Below the pieces are notes generated by a model. That model did not search any database. It was given only the letters and a program-made list of their open reading frames with translations, and was not told where the DNA came from. A stretch of DNA of 64,000 nt from Winkia neuii (GTDB taxonomy: Bacteria > Actinomycetota > Actinomycetes > Actinomycetales > Actinomycetaceae). The stretch is from NCBI RefSeq assembly GCF_029011175.1, contig NZ_CP118946.1, positions 124,001 through 188,000 on the forward strand, in the 5' to 3' direction. Below, piece after piece: positions 62,753 through 64,000 of this stretch. The position numbers and the translations under genes are program-made. How positions within the stretch are numbered: position 1 is the first letter of the stretch; every line of letters begins with the position of its first letter.

Positions 62753-63616
62753 ATGTCCATCATCGAAAAAATAGCTGATATTCGCGCAACTGAACCCGAA
62801 AAGATTGCGCAAACCCTTGCTAACCGGAAGAAGGGAAGCGTGCCCAAAGACGGGGCAATGCTGATCATCGCTTGTGATCACCCGGCACGCGGAGCGCTCA
62901 AAGCGGGTGCCGACAACACTGCAATGGCAGACCGCGAAGAACTGCTCTCGCGCTGTGCTGAAGCCCTCGGACGCCCCGGCGTACACGGTTTTCTTGGCAC
63001 CGCGGACATGATCGAAGACTTGGCGCTGATGGGAGCCCTGGAAGGCAAGCTGGTTTACGGTTCCATGAACCGCGCCGGCTTAGACGGCGCCAGCTTCGGC
63101 ATAGACGACCGCTTCAATTGTTACGACGCGGCCGGCGTGAAAGCCGCCGGGCTGGATGGCGGCAAGATGCTTCTGCGCATTCATTTTGACGATCCCGCCA
63201 CCCCGGCAACGCTAGATGCGGCTGCGAAGGCCGTGAACGAACTAGCAGATGAAAAAGTTATGGCCATGGTTGAACCGTTCATCTCGGAAACAAAAGATGG
63301 GCGGATTGTGAACAACCTAGAGCCGCAGGCGGTGATTCGCTCCATCGCGATCGCCGAGGGCCTAGGACGGACGTCCGCATATACCTGGCTAAAGCTGCCA
63401 TGCGTACCTGACATGGAAAAAGTCATGGCGGCTACTACTCTTCCATCGCTTATTCTGGGTGGGGAAGTTTCCTCAGATCCCGAAGCTGCGATGAATGGTT
63501 GGGGCAAAGCCCTGAAACTACCGAATGTCAAAGGCCTAGTGATCGGAAGATCGCTCCTATTTCCGCCTGACGGCGATGTCGCCAAGGCGGTCGATCAGAC
63601 AGTGGAGATGCTATGA
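62753..63616 (+). CDS. Cgl0159-family (beta/alpha)8-barrel aldolase
   Basis: 287 residues. MLIIACDHPARGALKAG (about 36-52) and MLLRIHFDDPATP, EPFISETKDGRIVNN, TWLKLPCV (Lys candidate for Schiff base) and LGGEVSSDPEAA fit the Cgl0159 family, found in actinobacterial iol clusters. It is likely to split 2-deoxy-5-keto-gluconate 6-phosphate into DHAP and malonic semialdehyde, the step done by IolJ elsewhere. Begins 1 base after the iolC stop, and its stop overlaps iolB. Confidence 0.87.
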   Translation: MSIIEKIADIRATEPEKIAQTLANRKKGSVPKDGAMLIIACDHPARGALKAGADNTAMADREELLSRCAEALGRPGVHGFLGTADMIEDLALMGALEGKLVYGSMNRAGLDGASFGIDDRFNCYDAAGVKAAGLDGGKMLLRIHFDDPATPATLDAAAKAVNELADEKVMAMVEPFISETKDGRIVNNLEPQAVIRSIAIAEGLGRTSAYTWLKLPCVPDMEKVMAATTLPSLILGGEVSSDPEAAMNGWGKALKLPNVKGLVIGRSLLFPPDGDVAKAVDQTVEML

Positions 63617-64000
63617 GTGACAACGAAAAGTATTTGAAAAAAGCCGGTTCCACCGCTCACGGACAGTTTGACACTGATGTCTGTCCCGAAATTGCAGGAT
63701 GGGAATTTTCCGGCATCAAGGTACTGAACCTGCCAGCCGGCGGAAGTGAAGAGGTGGACTCTGATGGCGACGAATTGCTGGTACTGCCGCTGGAGGGGGC
63801 GTGCACGGTAAGTGTAGAGGGCAAGGAATATGAACTCGAAGGACGCGAGAATATTTGGACCGAAGTGTCTGACTACCTGTACATTCCTCGCGACACCACC
63901 TTCACTATCACCTCTAAAGAGGGTGGCCGCTTCTGCCTGCCCACTTCGCGCTGCAACGAGCGCCTCGAGGTGTCCTACTGGGGCAAGGAAGCCGTCAACA
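63613..64000 (+). CDS. iolB: 5-deoxy-glucuronate isomerase IolB, N-terminal part (window edge)
   Basis: The ATG overlaps the previous stop (ATGA). About 129 codons are inside the window. KYLKKAGSTAHGQFDTDVCP, FSGIKVLNLPAGGS and the cupin segment YLYIPRDTTFTI followed by CNERLE match IolB. It isomerises 5-deoxy-glucuronate in the inositol pathway. The 3' end is cut. Confidence 0.9.
   Translation, partial: MSDNEKYLKKAGSTAHGQFDTDVCPEIAGWEFSGIKVLNLPAGGSEEVDSDGDELLVLPLEGACTVSVEGKEYELEGRENIWTEVSDYLYIPRDTTFTITSKEGGRFCLPTSRCNERLEVSYWGKEAVN

Overview
The window looks like chromosome of a medium-GC actinobacterium (mid to upper 50s % GC by eye), most likely in or near the Actinomycetaceae. The evidence is a pstP-fhaB-fhaA cluster beside tRNA-Leu(CAG), Lsr2, CarD, class Ib ribonucleotide reductase genes, a SenX3/RegX3/PhoU group and a LAxTG-type sortase substrate. 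Species assignment is not possible from the sequence alone. Almost all the DNA is core-type coding sequence; I see no prophage, transposase or CRISPR array.

Layout. 1-1720 (minus): partial PP2C phosphatase, two FHA proteins and tRNA-Leu. 1869-6369 (plus): an LAKTG-anchored surface protein, a luciferase-like monooxygenase, an ADP-ribosylglycohydrolase and an RNase HI with an extra C-terminal domain. 6364-7508 (minus): mtnN and luxS of the activated methyl cycle. 7600-10773: nrdHIE behind DnaA-box-like sites and two NrdR-type boxes; nrdF is absent. 11187-24762 (plus): a MacB-type ABC exporter, a thiamine-binding protein, a drug-type ABC exporter with a DesK/DesR-like two-component system, an SDR, two membrane-anchored proteins with apparent frameshifts and a methyltransferase. 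24828-31506: topA (minus), then tmk, holB, a lipoprotein peptidase and tRNA-Thr(CGT). 31817-39561: a secreted metalloprotease, a DIP1984-family gene, a tandem duplicated hairpin element, an AcuI-like oxidoreductase, a YbaK deacylase, a kinase, an MMPL exporter with its TetR regulator, and a lone AsnC-type sensor domain. 39874-45178: frameshifted lsr2, gpmA, phoU, senX3, regX3, carD and ispD. 45193-50505: a small islet (a nuclease-fold gene between two copies of a terminal-inverted-repeat element), an MFS gene, ispF, a spermidine-synthase-like gene and rlmC. 50553-52049: cysS. 52208-64000: a FucP-like permease followed by a two-armed myo-inositol catabolic region controlled by a GntR/UTRA regulator, running off the end inside iolB.

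The inositol genes form the clearest pathway. IolT-like uptake, two IolG-type dehydrogenases, IolE and a second TIM-barrel isomerase/dehydratase, IolB, IolC and a Cgl0159-type aldolase would take inositol towards a C3 aldehyde and DHAP. A transaldolase-family gene in the minus arm has no place in the textbook route.

Beyond genes, three observations stand out. (1) The 7-mer GAGGGCG, often as CGAGGGCG, occurs about 100 times on the two strands, several-fold above composition, and repeatedly as head-to-head inverted pairs forming hairpins, much as DNA-uptake sequences do in Neisseria and Haemophilus. (2) A non-coding element of about 80-100 bp with terminal inverted repeats occurs three times. 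(3) Four genes, including lsr2, carry single-base frameshifts, three of them at G runs.
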